Of a stretch of DNA of 64,000 bases, positions 33,404-44,507 are shown in pieces. Position 1 is the first letter of the stretch; every line of letters starts with the position of its first letter. The DNA is taken from assembly GCA_016647705.1 (NCBI GenBank), contig CM028327.1, positions 7,325,726-7,389,725 of the forward strand, given 5' to 3'. The translations under genes and the position numbers were made by a program. The notes beneath the pieces are model-generated. The model worked only from the letters and a program-made list of their open reading frames with translations, was not told the origin of the DNA and did not search any database. The DNA comes from Eucommia ulmoides (lineage: Eukaryota > Streptophyta > Magnoliopsida > Garryales > Eucommiaceae).

Positions 33404-36298
33404 AGCATACCTAATGATATGATGGCAAACGATATTAGAGTACCAATAGCACCGAAGAGCATAATGGTCATAAAGTTGCGAAAGAATTGTTTCTTTTTCA
33501 CCTGGAACCTGATCATATTTGGAGAAAAATGGTGAAACCCATGATCATGATGTAGGGAAATATCAATTAACATAAAACCCAAAGCATCACTTTGTCACCT
33601 AGGACAAGATTGATCATAATCAACCAAGGCAGCCAAAAAATAGCAAATGATTTCACTGTATACCCCAAAATTGAAGATGTGGATATTAATAATGGCAAGC
33701 ATAAATGCGAAGGCAACTATAGAACCCTAACAAAATAAGCTTTATACTTTGTTTGACTGCCTTCTTCACCTTTTTTCTGTTTACTTGTCTCTTCATAAAT
33801 TAAACAGACTACAAGATGCGATCTGATGTCAACCCATGCCATTCTAGAATCTTCAGTATAAAGTGAAATCAAGCAATGTTTATTTACATTAACTTCCCAG
33901 CATGTTCAAGATGTAATCATTTCTCGTTCTCTTTGTTCCTTCACAGAAGTTCCATATGTCAAATTATCGACTTATTCATGTAATCATTGTAATGCATACA
34001 TATGGTGAGAGCATATATCAATTGGATAAGCAATAACACAACAACAAAACGAAGCTGATTATTATCCTTTCACAGCTTGTATCATTTGTTTCCTACCAAT
34101 GAAGGTAGACAAATGATCATTATTGTTCTATGATATCACATAGGGAATGCTAGAATTCCACATCGAATTTGTAAGGCTTCCCAAAATAGTCTATATATGA
34201 AAGTTACTCCACTTGATACCATATAATTTTAAGTTGGAATCTCCTAACAGGGAAAATCGCGTAATTACAGGAGAGAGAGATGGGGGTCGTCTCCAGACAC
34301 CCAAGTTCATTCTTGTTCTAAAAAACCCATATTCAGACCAAGATATATTGAGTACCATCAAATCATTACAGAATCACAGATTATAAAATAGGTGACTATA
34401 ACTACGTCCAGTACTATTTTTAATCTTACCATACCATCGGTAACATAATTAGACAGGATAATTATATCAATTTGGCAATTCTTTTTTGGCACGTGCCTAT
34501 ACCTTTAGATAGAAAGGAATAGTTTCCTCAACTATCAGGCAACAATATCAATCCACTGGGATGGATATTCTACAATTTAGCAGAAGCATCCAAAAACCAA
34601 ATTTCCGAGAACACGTGAATTGCTTACTTCAGTCATCACACAATTCAGTCACCCGATAAAGTCCCAAGAAAAAAGGGAAAAAGAAAAAGCATCTATAGAT
34701 GAATTACAACACTTGCTAAGAATGTTGACATAATGTTGGTTTAAACTACAAATCATGTGAATTCAAATAGCCAAATTCATTATCATACAGAAAGTAATGA
34801 GCCATTGCTTCGTAAGCATTGATTAAAATAAAAAATAAAAAAATAAAAAAAAGAATCAAGGTCAAAGATGATTTATTTGGACTTGGAGTAATCTTGAATT
34901 CTCATCTTGGAACATTTCAAAACATGCATGCCTAGAATAGTCAAGTTAGTTTGAGCATCTTACAGAATAAAAAATGAACAAGCTAACTCTTCCATAACAT
35001 TGTATTCTAAAATAGCTAACTTTTCCATAACATTGTATTCTAAAAATTAGTCATTTTCCATTTGCTCAGTAGGTGAAGGTTGTTAGAATCCCACATCGGA
35101 TTTGTGGGCTTCCCAAAGTAATCTATATACGAAAGGAGTTACTCCACTTGATACCATATGGTTTTAGGTTAGAACCTCCTAACGTGGTATCAGAGCTAAA
35201 TTTGAGAAGTCTTGTTTATTTATCCCCAAGAGCTTGAATGTTTGTCTTGCCTTTTCTGTTGTTTGATCACATCACGTGCAAAACGGGATTGCACGTGAGG
35301 GTGGATGTTAGAATCTCACATCGAATTTATAAGGCTTCCCAAAGTAGTCTATATATGAAAGGAGTTACTACACTTTGATACCATACAACTTTAGGTTGGA
35401 ACCTCCTAACAAAAGAAAGCGGTCAAACTTACCACCCACATTAACCAACAATAAAGCAAATATAAGCATTTCACTTAAATTTTGGGAAGTATAGATTATA
35501 AAAAAAAAAAATATGATGCACAGCAGAGCACAAAGTAACAAACCCTGATAGGAGCATAAAACCATCCACAAAATGCCAACATGAACTCATATACCAAAAT
35601 CGTATTCATTTACTATTTCATTAACATCGAAGAGACTCGATGAATTTAAGCATAATCATGAGTTTCAGGAATTGTATAAGAATTACAATATTCTACAGTC
35701 AACAAGGCAATCACACGGAATTAAACTAGCAGTTAAATGAAAGAGAACAAGTCCAAGAAATTTCAAACACTCCATGGTATAAATAAAGTAAATGGTTGTC
35801 TAAGTGAATAAGAAATATTAAATTATGCACGCAAAGAAAAGAAAAGATAACAGCATACCCGGCATTAAATATGATTGGTGGCAAAAGGTAAATAAAGAAA
35901 AGATCCTCGCTGAAGACCAGAAGATGTGAGCTTTTCCATCCACTTGTTAGCAGAATAACAACTCCCGTGCAAAGACCCTGTCATGGATCACGGGAACTTT
36001 GTTACCAGTTCACGTGAATTTAAACAAACAAAATAAAGGCATAATTTTTCCTTCTTCTTGCTTTTTTATTTTTTAATTTTTTTAATTTCGACAAATACAA
36101 GTACGTGATTATACAGAGACTCACAATTGCAAGGGCTGTAATGGACTCGTTCATCCATCGATTCTCTTCAAGGAGATGACCGATAACGATGCACGCGCAA
36201 AGAAGCGCCACGAATAAGTTCATCGACACCACGGAGGTGTGATCAGACGTCGACAATTCATTCATCTTCGCAAAAACAGGACTCAAGTCAAACCCCAT
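26229..36298 (-). CDS. NHX1: Vacuolar-type Na+,K+/H+ antiporter (class I NHX), complete
   Basis: Exchanges Na+ or K+ for H+ across the tonoplast. Fourteen exons on the minus strand: 36298-36125, 35977-35859, 33508-33411, 33002-32943, 32813-32767, 32585-32391, 31435-31389, 30538-30472, 30341-30241, 30158-30057, 29018-28880, 27890-27828, 27341-27258, 26564-26229. All are GT-AG, phases join, and the sum is 543 codons plus stop, the class I length (about 540). Start: MGFDLSPVFAKMNELSTSDH; the frame is open further up but only from a TTG. Amiloride-binding motif LFFIYLLPPI at 84-93; ATDSVCTLQ with Asp160; GEGVVNDATS with Asn187-Asp188; MRGAVSMALAYNQ in exon 12. The tail ends FMRPVFGGRGFVPFVPGSPT, as in class I members. 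Exons are intact while eight or more introns hold transposons. It could equally be named NHX2 or similar. Confidence 0.97.
26954..27129. mobile_element. Harbinger-like MITE in NHX intron 13
   Basis: Ends GGTGGCATTTGTCTAGG and CTACCAAACAGGTCC, TAA at both flanks (26951-26953, 27130-27132). 176 bp. A second small inverted element seems to abut it (27133-27250, TTTCCGTTTGTAGTG ... CATTAAACAGAGG). Confidence 0.65.
27600..27690. mobile_element. Mutator-like MITE end fragment in NHX intron 12
   Basis: GGGGCAAAATGCAAAAATTG and CAAGGTGCAAAGTGTGATT belong to the same end family as 20735-20840. No opposite end was found in this intron. Confidence 0.35.
27922..27955. repeat. (AT)n microsatellite, NHX intron 11
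   Basis: Pure AT dinucleotide run of about 34 bases, starting 32 bases past the intron 11 acceptor side of exon 12. Confidence 0.9.
28260..28667. mobile_element. PIF/Harbinger-like MITE in NHX intron 11
   Basis: Ends GGCCCCGTTTGGTTACTG and AAAACCAAACGCCACC; TTA precedes it and TAT follows, so the TSD is imperfect. Inner TTTCTGTTCCC, GGTAAACACATTTC and TCCCATCCCAG-like stretches match 20260-20691 and 30657-31086. Confidence 0.7.
29276..29960. mobile_element. Mutator-like element in NHX intron 10
   Basis: Long inverted ends: AGTTAATTGCTTTTTACC, CCTTGTACTTTGATCTT at the left and AAGATCAAAGTACAAGGG, AAAAAGCAATTAACCC at the right, about 75 bp. TAAAATATA at 29267-29275 and 29961-29969 is a perfect 9 bp TSD. 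The inside has GTTGAATCCCACATC, like the LTR start of the local TRIMs, so an older TRIM scrap may be nested. No transposase. Confidence 0.85.
30657..31086. mobile_element. PIF/Harbinger-like MITE in NHX intron 7
   Basis: Ends GGTGGCATTTGGTTAGTG and TAACCAAACGGGACC, TAA at both flanks (30654-30656, 31087-31089). It has a GC-rich middle (GGTTGGCGGGGTGATGG) like its relatives. Confidence 0.8.
31546..31795. mobile_element. Stowaway MITE in NHX intron 6
   Basis: Ends CTCCCTCAGTCCCAAATT and AATTTAGGACAAAGGGAG with TA on both sides: the Tc1/mariner Stowaway signature. 250 bp. Confidence 0.9.
31930..31957. repeat. Poly-C then GC dinucleotide run
   Basis: About fifteen C followed by GCGCGCGCGC, just before the hAT-like element in NHX intron 6. 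An i-motif/G4 could form; also a likely place for sequencing slippage. Confidence 0.8.
31959..32301. mobile_element. hAT-like MITE in NHX intron 6
   Basis: Ends CAGGGCTGGTCCTTGGGC and GAGGGCCGTCCCTA; inner pairs such as GGGCCTCCAAATTTTTG / CATTTTCAAATTTCGC are inverted. The flanks CGCATAGG and GGCCTAGG agree at six of eight bases, as for an old hAT TSD. The centre has a long A-run. It lies about 90 bases from the donor of exon 6. Confidence 0.65.
32684..32716. repeat. C7/G-rich tract in NHX intron 5
   Basis: CCCCCCCGGGGGTGGGAG followed by GGGGGTGGGGGGG: several G-runs on the plus strand able to form a G-quadruplex in the template of this minus-strand gene. No known function. Confidence 0.6.
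32861..32910. repeat. (CATA)n and (AT)n microsatellite, NHX intron 4
   Basis: ACATACATACATACATATAT followed by a pure AT run of about 30 bases, between exons 4 and 5. Confidence 0.9.
34148..34249. mobile_element. TRIM solo LTR in NHX intron 2
   Basis: 102 bp with start TGCTAGAATTCCACATCG and end AATCTCCTAACA, matching each LTR of the TRIM at 35081-35411 along its whole length. No internal part remains, so it is a solo LTR (fossil). Confidence 0.75.
35081..35411 (+). mobile_element. TRIM retrotransposon in NHX intron 2
   Basis: Tiny LTR element: 5' LTR 35081-35184 (TGTTAGAATCCCACATCG ... CTCCTAACG), primer-binding site TGGTATCAGAGC at 35185-35196 (initiator Met tRNA type), about 110 bp inside ending GTGAGGGTGGA (polypurine-like), 3' LTR 35306-35411. 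It codes for nothing and depended on other elements. The LTRs differ at roughly one in eight positions by eye, so it is old. No clear TSD. Confidence 0.8.
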
Positions 36299-36749
36299 AT
36301 TTGCGAACTCAATCGCCCCAAACAACCTCAGAATTCGAGATCAGCTTCCAGAATCCAGGTCCACCGTATATAACAACGAATCACAGCGAAATTCCGCTTC
36401 AATAATATCTCAACTTCTTCACATCCGCAATCCCGTCGATTTCTGCAAAATCCAAATCAACTCTGAACAAACCGAAAATCACATATCTAGGTCAGACAAT
36501 CAAAAAGAGTACGCGCACATCCATATATCTCTGACCGAACTCACCGAAACAGTTCGATACGTTAAGATTTCCAAATTGTGCAGGCGAGATTCAAAAACCA
36601 GATCCCAATTCCACAAAAACAAGCGAAATCGAAATCGAACTCGAATACGAAACACCGAAAGTATTCCCGCTTTCAAAATTACGTGAGTTGAGCAATTCTG
36701 CGTTTGACAATTTGAATTTGAGTTTGAATTACACGGAAGAATCACCTAA

Positions 36750-36753
36750 AATT

Positions 36754-36786
<33 letters not shown>

Positions 36787-36950
36787 CATCTGTATGTACG
36801 CAACGGAGAGCTGCTACGAGGTATCGCAACTCTGATGAAAAATCGAGAGAGAGAGAGAGAGAGATTGGGGAGGAGAGAGAAAAAGCAAAGGACGAGATCA
36901 GTGGAGAAGAAACAGGGAAGAATATTTATATATATAGCAAATATATAGAG
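36750..36950 (-). promoter_or_regulatory. NHX promoter/5' leader with CT repeats
   Basis: On the minus strand a TATATATAAATA stretch lies near 36934-36919, then two CT-dinucleotide tracts (36865-36848 and 36785-36757) of the type common in plant 5' UTRs. The ATG is 450 bases further on, so a leader intron in 36330-36740 is likely; its borders are not clear. Confidence 0.45.
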
Positions 36951-36967
36951 AGAGAAAGAGACGTTAT

Positions 36968-38590
36968 TGCCACTCCCAAAATATTGATGTGCACTCCAAT
37001 AATAATTAATAAGAAGGAAAAATTAGAAGTTTTGGAAAATTTCCTTTTACACCCCTTTATTTTGACTTAATATTACTTTATTTCGTTTTACTTTAAAAAC
37101 TCACACCTCACCTCTTTTTACTTATGATTGAAGTGAAATTTCAAATTCCGTAACACGAGTCCATTAAATGACGTATCTACCCTTAACTTATTTTCGGGGT
37201 CAGCGACTGTTGTAAAAATGGTATTTCTAGGCTGATGATTTGCACCAGCTTAAATCTCTCATTCTTTCTTTATCTTTTTATTTATTTATTTAACTTTATG
37301 TAGCATAAATTTGTTGTCAATTTCAATTTCGATTTTATCATCGATTTCGCCATCGCCCATCGATTTCGTCGTCGATTAGGGTTTCGATTTCAACGTGATT
37401 CTGCTCTCGATTTCAATTTCGCCAATCGATTTCGTCATCAATTTAGGGTTTCGATTTCGACATCGATTTCAATTTTGACTTCGACGTCAATTTAGGGTTT
37501 TGATTTCGATTTCGATTAGGGTTCGATTTCGACTGTGATTTAGGATTTCGATTTTGATTGGGAATTTGATTTCAATTCGGGTTTAGGATTTCGATTCAGA
37601 ATGGGGTTTAGAGTTCGATTACTTGATGATTTCTCATAATTAGTGTTCTTGATTTATAGGATAATATCATTAACAAACACGATTATGTTCCCAAAACAAA
37701 GAAAAATGCCGTTATCAAACGCAATTCTGCTCTTACTAAGAAACATAATTTTCATCTTATCCTATCCCAAGTGAGATGGGATGGGATGGGAATGTCACCA
37801 AAGAAGCCATTAGTTACCTTTAACTCTCAAATTGAATTTATATTATTTAAAAAATATAAATTATTAACTTATTTTCAAAGTTGGACAGTTGTTGTGAAAA
37901 TGGTGTTTCTAGTTTGGTTGGTTGTCATATGCACCAACGCAGATCTTTCATTTTCCTTTTATTTTTTTTAAAACAAAATATAAAAAATAAAAGATAATTA
38001 TGATAAAACTAAAATTTAACATTTCATAACATAAATCCATTAAATGACTTATTTACCCATGACTCTCAAATTGAATAAAAATTATAAACCCTTAACTTAT
38101 TTTCGAGGTTGTTCGGCTGCAGTGAAAATGATATTTTTAGGCGAATATTTTATATTTTATTTTAGTATACCCACAAATGTCCACACAGCTACACAGGATG
38201 TGAAACTAATCTCGTTCAAAGCGTGTGTCCATTCCTCCCAACAAGTGTTTTTCCACAAGTTCGAACTCCTAACTATATAGAGATCTCTCAACTATTTTAA
38301 CTCAAGCAGTCTTTACTATTTTATGCTATACTATGTTGATTTTAGGTCAGTGTTTCGATCCAACTCAAATCTCTCATTCTTTTTTATCTTCAAAAAATTA
38401 ATTTCACTTTTTTTTTTAGCCTAAAAATCAACTTACTATAAGTAACAAAAAGATTAAAAAAATAGATTTATTTTATTTTTATTTTTATTTTTATTTTTTT
38501 AAAAAAAAAGGAAGAATGATAATAAATCAAAATAAAGGGTGGTAAAAGATAATTTATCCAAAAAATATTGGGAGTGTCATTAGAACTTTA
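36968..38590. mobile_element. Inverted-end DNA element upstream of NHX (Mutator-like?)
   Basis: Left GCCACTCCCAAAATATT and TTTTACACCCCTTTATTTTG (36968-37065) pair with CAAAATAAAGGGTGGTAAAA and AATATTGGGAGTGTC (38527-38580) in reverse. Inside, a motif with GTGAAAATGGTGTTTCTAG recurs at about 37200, 37880 and 38110. CGATTTC-rich tracts (37320-37620) and a minus-strand SINE (38175-38335) are also present. The upstream end lies within about 40 bp of the NHX TATA region. No TSD could be fixed. Confidence 0.5.
38175..38335 (-). mobile_element. tRNA-derived SINE, minus-strand copy
   Basis: Reverse complement of the SINE found at 40128 and 56155: TATAGCATAAAATAGTAAAG (A-box side), AGGAGTTCGAACTTG (B box), AACACTTGTTGGGAGGAATG, and tail GAACGAGATTAGTTTCAC. 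Lacks a clear TSD. Confidence 0.6.
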
Positions 38591-39321
38591 CCTATTTTTA
38601 AGAATTTTGTTGCTAGATTCTCGACGCCAATAGTGGAGGAAGTGGGTTCCGCCACAAGATGATTTTATGGAAGAAAAAGTAGAATATTACATTATTTGGT
38701 GTAAGAATGTATTTGGTGTTTCTAAGAATGATTTTATGCAAAAGGTAAGATCATTGTCTCATAATATTTTACCAACGTGAGTTGTCCGAGCATAATGGGT
38801 TTTGGCTCCTTAAACAATATCTCTTTTGAGATCGAACCTTGAAAATTATGTATAGGAAGTGTTCTGTTGGGAGATATCCCAATTTCTAACGCCCAACAAT
38901 AACCTGAGAGATTAGTCTCCGCCGACTGTGTTGTAGGAATACCTTAAGAAACCGAAAAAAAAAAAAAATTGTCTGATAATATTTTTATCTGGAAAATTAT
39001 TTTTCTTAATGTTATTTGGTTGCAACAAAAAATGAAAAGATAAAAAATAATTTATTTTAGTGTAATTTACTATTTTGCTCTCATATATTACCAAAAAAAA
39101 ATAATTTATTAAGGGTATAATTGTAATTTTGATATTTTTTCTATTTTCCTCCTAAATTTGTGTGAGAGAAAAAATTGTCTCGAAAATTATGTTTTATCCA
39201 TCTTATTTTATTATTCTTTCTATTTTTCATTCAATTAAACAGGAATTTTTTTTTATTTTTCATTTCATTTTCATTTTCATTTATTTTTCATCTAACCAAA
39301 TAGTCAAACACACCTTTATAG
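38591..39321. other. AT-rich spacer, no genes
   Basis: No supported gene. A weak inverted pair TTATTTGGTTGCAAC ... CATCTAACCAAATAGTC (39012-39305) may be a decayed Harbinger-type MITE. 38850-38945 has a GAGATTAGTCTCCGC scrap. Confidence 0.4.
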
Positions 39322-40127
39322 AATAAAATTTCAATTTTGTGTTCATAAAAAAATCCATTTATTTATCATTTGACCTTTTTAATTTTAAAAATAATTTTAT
39401 TCATTTTAAAATAGCTTTTTAAAATATTAACCAACTTGGATCAAAGCTTTTGACACATTTGTGTAATTCTTCTATATTTATATGAATTATTTTTTTTGGG
39501 TTGTAATTTTTATTAAATTGATATATATTTTTTTAAAAATTAACTATTTATATTCTCCCATTGCGAAATTTATAATTTTTATTTTTTTCGGTATTATTGT
39601 GAAATTTTATAGTAATGTAAATTATTTTATTTGTACTTTCTATTATATTTATTTATTTTAAAGGATAGATAGTGAAATTCAACTACTTTCGTTTATTAGA
39701 TATATATAGTGAAATTCAACTATTTTCGTCTATTACATATTTATAATATCCAAGAGGTGTTAATCCAGTTGATAAGAAGAAGTATCTCATTTCTTTGTCA
39801 ATCAAAGTTAGATTTTCTTAGGTAATATTTCAGAAATTAAATCTTGAATTTAATTATGAATGTACCAATACGATCGCCCGAGAAAGTGATTAGTGAAGAT
39901 ATACGTAAGTTGACTCGGATACACTTTACCATATAATAATAAATATATATATAGTCATAGAATTTAAATAAATTAAAATTAAAATTTTAAATGATAGAAA
40001 TAATAAGCAAAATTGAAAAAAATGGAATGGGGGGATTTTTTTTTTCATATATTTTTTTTGCCACTCAGAGATTATTTTCAATTCAAAATTATATTATTAT
40101 ATCATTTGAATATACCAACATAATATA

Positions 40128-40280
40128 GTTCAAGCGGTAAAAGTCGTTTAAGTTAAAGTAGTTGAGTGATATCTATAAAGTCAGGAGTTCGAGTGTCCAG
40201 AAAAACACTTGTTGGAAAGAACAACCACGTACCCTAAACGAGATTAGTCTCATAATTTGTGTGAAATGGAATTTATAAAA
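40128..40280 (+). mobile_element. tRNA-derived SINE in copy A
   Basis: A-box-like TATAGTTCAAGCGGTAAA, B-box GGAGTTCGAGTGTCC, then CACTTGTTGGAAAGAAC and tail ACCCTAAACGAGATTAGTC. The tail segment is repeated once more at 40300-40350. Same family as 38175 (minus) and 56155. Confidence 0.65.
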
Positions 40281-40675
40281 ATAAAATAAAATAAAAAAAG
40301 ACAGTCACACACCCTAAATGAGATTAGTCTTACAACCTGTGTGGAATGAGATTTTTTTTTAAAAATAATAATAATAATAAATAAATTGAATGTGATAATT
40401 ATTAATAATAATTAATATTAAATGAAATTGAGGGAAAAAAACAAATAAGTACGCCGCCTTTTCTTTTCACCATGAAGATGATAATTGATAAGTAACATGA
40501 TAAGCTCCCATGTGGCCAGGACCACCTGATCCCCATTTTTTTTTTTTTTTAATTAATTAATCAATTTAATTTCTTTTTTCTTTTTTTTGGAAACAAATAA
40601 TGACAAAAAAATGTCTTAAATTTGGTGTCCACTCCCTATCACATGTAGCCAGATTTACTCACATGATATTTGTTT

Positions 40676-41370
40676 TTGGATTAAATTTCACCTTGTACCC
40701 CTAAAGTTTAGGTAGAATCTCATTTTACCTCTTGGTATTTTAATCATTATGATGGGGGGGGCTTCGAGTTTGTGTTCTGTATCAATTTTATATAGTTAAC
40801 TAATTTTGATGATTTTTTAGCCGGAATAAGGGGCATGGCTGGCTATCCTTGAGAAATCAGAGGTTCTAGGAAAATTTTGTAAAACGGGGCTCTGAATGTT
40901 TAAATAATTTTGTTAGATATTTTATAAAACTAAAACAGTAAAAGAAAAATAGTTGATAGAGTGATTGAACCAAGATTAAGATTTTTTTTTTATTGTTATG
41001 TTATTAATAACAAAAAAAATGACATGAAAATAATGTAGGGGTAAATTTGATGAGACTCTCAAATTTTGGAGATCCTACGCGCCCGACTTGCTAGACTAGC
41101 CAACCCTAATAGGGGTCATAGTGCAACAACACAAAATTAAGGGTGCAAAGTGTAACATAACTTTTTCTATTGCATAACTTTTTGATCAGGTGCAAGTTAC
41201 ATGACTTACTCCCGCCATATATTTGATTGAAATCAGACAATCAGACCAAATTGATACATAAATAACACTTTAAAGGGTAAATTGCAACAATTAAACTGTC
41301 AAGGAGCAAAGTGATATCGCTTTCAAATATAAAGGGTACAAAGTGATATTTAGCAAAGTGAGGTTTGCAT
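40676..41370. mobile_element. Mutator-like MITE in copy A (also 56785-57465 in B)
   Basis: Left TTTCACCTTGTACCCC, AAAGTTTAGGTAGAATC; right, in reverse, ATATCACTTTGTACCC and CACTTTGCTAAATATC. The same element sits in copy B, so it was there before the duplication. No coding. Confidence 0.55.
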
Positions 41371-41949
41371 GCCTTTAAATTTATATTTATTTGCAATTCA
41401 CACCATAAACTTTTATTTACTACACTTTGCACCATAAACTTTGCAAATTGTGGTGCCTAACAATATCAATTGGCAAAATCTAGCCAAATTCTAAACCAAA
41501 ACTAGCATATGTGGTTAGAATTTAGCATTTTTTGGTGGGATCACTCCAAATTTATCACTATAATTTTATTTATTTTTTAATTTCAAATTAATTTTTAAAT
41601 TTTTTTAGTGAACAATCCGCGAAATTAAAATTTTAATTTATACAGTTCATACGGTACAATAATTTTTTCAAAAATCTTAAATTACTGCTAAAATTCAAAA
41701 ATAACTGTATGTCATAAAAGTGATTGCAATTATTTGCATAGAAAAATTATAATAACTTTTATATATTGCAATAACTTTAGATTTTTAGGAAAAAAAAATA
41801 TAATGCGTGAATTGTATAAATTAAAATTTTAATTTCGTGGACTATTCACCAAAATCTTAAAAATTATTTTAAATTTTTAATAGATGATGATACCGCTCTC
41901 AAGATCATAGATAAGATCATGACTCAATAGATGATGTCACACTTTATTT

Positions 41950-42395
41950 AATAATGTGGTAAATTGAATTAAGGGCTAATCACACTTTGCTTCCATGTAA
42001 TTTGGCTTAATTGCGCTTTACATTACGGAAATATTTTCACGGGCATTTAACTTTTATATAGTTTAGAGTTCAGTACAACAATTAAATAATTAACAAAATT
42101 TTACGAAATATCAAATACTCTAATACTCGACCCATCCCAATCTGGGAGACATTAGGAGAAAAAAAGAAACAAAGTTCAAACGGGATATTATCCAGCCCAA
42201 TTCGAACCCACCCGGTGGATATAAATATTGATGACTATTAAATAATTTATTAATTTTAACTTTGATCTTAATTTTAACATAAAATTTAACTGTTATATTC
42301 TGATATGAACTATAAGTGTAATTATTTACGAAAAATTTATAAAAATATAAAGTATAATCCTGTCAAACAATTGGGTACAAAGTGTCATTAACCTT
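41950..42395. mobile_element. Mutator-like MITE in copy A (also 58063-58510 in B)
   Basis: Ends AGGGCTAATCACACTTTGC and GGGTACAAAGTGTCATTAAC in reverse pairing. The inside is non-coding; present in both copies. Confidence 0.5.
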
Positions 42396-44043
42396 TCATT
42401 AATTATATTTTATATATCATTTTTCTCACATTTTTCAAGTTCTATCACAATGAGAGGGATGGGTCAAAGTGAGAAAAAAAATTAAAATTATCATTTATTG
42501 TTAGTTGTCAAATTGTTTTCATATATCAATTGTGTTAGACTAGTACAAGTTTTCCATTAATTAATTATATATATATATATATATTTATCTCTTTCATCGT
42601 TTTGCTTAAAATCACATAACTTTCCTATTATTTATCAAATACCGGTCATCATCCCACTAATTTTGGTCAAACACCATTTAGTTTCTCTATAGATTAAAAA
42701 ATATTAAATTTTTTATTATATTGATAATTTTACTTATAATAATTTAAAATAATTAAAAATTAAAATATATAAATATCCATTTAAATTATATATATATATT
42801 TTTCTTTTATCCTTTACCTTTTTTTAACAAATTAAAAAAAATGACGGAGGGTGGCGATAGGTGGGATGGGTTAGAGGTAAATGTAGTTTTTTGAAAAATA
42901 AAATAGGTGTAAAAAATAAAAAATTTAAAATAAAAGTGTTAGTGATTTTTTTTTAAAAAATAAAATAATATTTTTTTGAAAAAAAGAAAAGGGTATTCAT
43001 ATATATTAAAATGGATCAGTGGGTTGATCGATATTTTTCAAATAATAAGAGAAAATTGTGATTTTAGGTAAAATAACTAGAAAGATAAGTGTCAAATATT
43101 ATATATATATATAACTCAATAAAATAAAAGGATAATCGACAAAAAGTCACAAATAACAGACCTCATTTTAAAAAAATCTCACTTAAGATATAAGTTATGA
43201 TTTAGCCCCTTAAATTGAATTTCGTCTAAGTTTTAGTTCCGCATTGCAGGGATTGTAAGAAGAACTTAGTGAGTAAATTCGTATTATAGTGAATATTAGT
43301 CACATGTAACGAATATTAGGTACAATTTAATAATTGTTATATTTTTAGATATATCTTCGTATTTTTTGTTACAATATTAATAACATGTTACAATTATATA
43401 TATTTATGTAATATTTGTGACATTTAACAAATATTACATATAGAAATTAGTTTAATATTAATTATATATATTTGTGTACATTTAATTACATGTATTTTAT
43501 GTAATTTTTGTTATATCTAACAAATTTTTATACACAAATTAGTTATAGATTACAAAATATAGTAATATTTGTTATATCTTTAAAAAATTTACACATAAAA
43601 TTAATACATGTAAATGCGTGTGTAAAAACGCGTGTTGTGGACTTTCGTCTTTTTTAAATAAGTAGAATTAAAATACAAATTATTTTTCTCTCCTGAACTT
43701 TTTTAAAATTAAGGTAAAATAATGACCTCCACCGAATTTTCTAAAATAATATTTATGAGACTTGACTTGAACACATCACATCAAAGTCAGCTTTATTTAT
43801 TTATTGGATGGTATTGATTGTTATTATAAAATTAGACAACGAACTTGGTCTTATAAACGACACTTTGTGGCTTGAAAATTAGGTATAATTATAATTTCTT
43901 CTTTTATAATTATAATTTATTCTTTAATGATGGCTTATATCTCGAATCAATTGCTTCCAATTACGATTTGCATCATCTACCATCGGTGCCACCCACCACC
44001 ACCCGCTATTGGACCTCAGGCCTCCAGTCACCAAAGTCCAGCC

Positions 44044-44507
44044 TGTTGGAATATTTTTATGGGCAAATATTAATTGAATTAATTGTTTTACAAAAACGGG
44101 TTAATAAATAGTCTATTATTTAAGCAACCCAAATAATCAGTGATCATATTTTGATTTGAGTTGTGGCGTCTTTTATGTAGAAACTCAGTTAAGTGACAAG
44201 TGTAGGTTTAGGGTTTCGTTGAAACCCATTATAGGAGGGTCTAACATGAAACCCTAGTATATATAACTAGGTCTCTTCCCTAATCTAGAATACATGAGTT
44301 TCTTCCCTTTGAGAGCCGCCACCACGAAATCTAGATCATAGGGAAGAAGACCTAGTTAGTAATCCGCTGCGACAGATTTAATCTCCTGCGATGGCTGATA
44401 TAGGTACGCTTTCGATTACCGTTCTTCATTATTGTGTCCTATAATCTATGTATGTTTACGATTATTAATTAATTTGGGTTTATTGTGATTATGAGAAATA
44501 ATCAATA
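44044..44507 (+). repeat. 5' LTR of the copy A element
   Basis: Starts TGTTGGAATATTTTTATG, includes a probable TATA region GTATATATAACTAGG (44259-44273), and ends AATAATCAATA. Pairs with 51549-52013 and with 60199-60621 in copy B. Confidence 0.88.

Noticed and set aside
36299-36325. Extension of NHX upstream of the chosen ATG
   Set aside because: The frame stays open, but the upstream codon is TTG, not ATG; ATG at 36298 gives the usual class I N-terminus and length.
36500-36948. Frames of 81-86 codons upstream of NHX
   Set aside because: They span the NHX leader and its GA/CT repeats; Arg-Glu-rich translation of GAGA tracts is an artefact.
40128-40280. Functional tRNA gene
   Set aside because: A- and B-box-like motifs are present, but no cloverleaf with a proper acceptor stem and anticodon can be formed; multiple dispersed copies with the same tail show a SINE.
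41241-41435. 64-codon frame on the minus strand present in A and B (57336-57530)
   Set aside because: Also explained by the shared duplication; it overlaps the end of a Mutator-like MITE and resembles no family.
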